Assembly: GCA_964468475.1 (NCBI GenBank)
Contig: CAYXUL010000017.1
Span: forward strand, 1 to 50,053
Direction: 5' to 3'
Length of the DNA: 50,053 nucleotides
Source of the DNA: JBECKX01 sp964468475
GTDB lineage: Bacteria; Zixibacteria; MSB-5A5; CAIYYT01
How positions within the stretch are numbered: position 1 is the stretch's first letter; each line of letters starts with the position of its first letter. Of this stretch, positions 49,881 through 50,053 are shown piece by piece. The notes under the pieces are model-generated. The model saw only the letters and a list, made by a program, of their open reading frames with translations, was not told the DNA's origin and made no database searches. The position numbers were made by a program, and so were the translations under genes.

Positions 49881-50053
49881 ATGCGTAAGGTATTCATTCT
49901 CATATTGGTATTAGTGCTGGCAGGACAGGCATTCGCAGTAAAGAAGACACCGAAGCACAAGACAGTAGTATACAGAGAGCAGCACGTTCCGACACTCGGT
50001 TGGTATGTCACTCCGAGCGTCAAGATCACCGAGATTCAGGGGCTCACACGCGG
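49881..50053 (+). CDS. Secreted protein, 3' end outside the window
   Basis: The 57 visible codons start with a clear signal peptide (MRKVFILILVLVLAGQAFA, cleavage after AFA), followed by a basic stretch and HVPTLGWYVTPSVKITEI, which looks like the first strand of an outer-membrane beta-barrel or beta-rich protein. AGGAGG (49868-49873) is 7 nt before the ATG; an out-of-frame ATG at 49876 was rejected. The family cannot be named from this fragment. Confidence 0.75.
   Translation, partial: MRKVFILILVLVLAGQAFAVKKTPKHKTVVYREQHVPTLGWYVTPSVKITEIQGLTR

Overview
The window (about 50 kb, moderate GC, three runs of exactly 100 N) looks like a scaffold from a metagenome-assembled genome of a Gram-negative-type (diderm) bacterium. 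An outer membrane is implied by LolC/E-LolD-type lipoprotein export genes, an OmpA-type protein, several lipoprotein signals and a MacAB-like exporter. A dockerin-like calcium-binding segment on a secreted lipase, a fused ccoNO gene, McsA-McsB-ClpC in a diderm, and a PilM/DUF3822-like gene next to rsmD-coaD together suggest the FCB side of the tree, for example a Zixibacteria-like lineage. That placement is inference from gene content only. No rRNA, tRNA, CRISPR array, transposase or phage gene was seen.

Layout. 1-1423: structured inverted repeat, promoter and a saccharopine-dehydrogenase-family enzyme. 1623-6069: tripartite ABC exporter (adaptor, two MacB-type permeases, ATPase). 6233-9719: PilM/DUF3822-like gene, rsmD, coaD, lysS. 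9726-11778: LolC/E and LolD. 11801-15704: mcsA-mcsB-clpC, a protein-arginine-phosphorylation and degradation module without ctsR. 15905-20668: accessory block with a ChaN/EreA-like protein, a secreted class-3 lipase, a LysM/peptidoglycan-binding protein and a caspase-fold-like protein. 20834-23111: rpmA standing alone, then a PpiD/SurA-type foldase. 23208-28938 (minus strand): compact run diguanylate cyclase, nagZ, anmK, spoIID-like, OmpA-like, which ties c-di-GMP to cell-wall turnover. 29199-31628: an orphan flagellin-like gene and an unknown gene, diverging from a 405-bp region with sigma-54-type promoters in both directions.

31807-40695 is one long plus-strand run: FAD oxidoreductase and NapH/NosR-like polyferredoxin, a DUF547 lipoprotein, three membrane-linked sugar-transfer genes, a TIGR04282-type transferase, a CXXC peroxidase-like protein and the radical SAM protein ArsS. 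It looks like an arsenosugar-type pathway merged with polyprenol-type glycosyl transfer, but arsM is not in the window. 40827-49068 is a complete cbb3 oxidase locus (ccoI, ccoS, ccoNO fusion, ccoQ, ccoP, ccoG, ccoH, SafE-type transporter). The window ends with a small membrane protein and the start of a secreted protein.

Many adjacent genes overlap by exactly 8 bp or abut, so translational coupling is widespread. GTG and TTG starts are frequent; several starts were reassigned here from Shine-Dalgarno position or homologous N-termini (lysS, rpmA, nagZ, the flagellin-like gene, the FAD oxidoreductase, the DUF547 lipoprotein, ccoP). Putative vegetative promoters share TTGAC-like -35 boxes, 16-18 bp spacers and TATATT or TAATAT -10 boxes.
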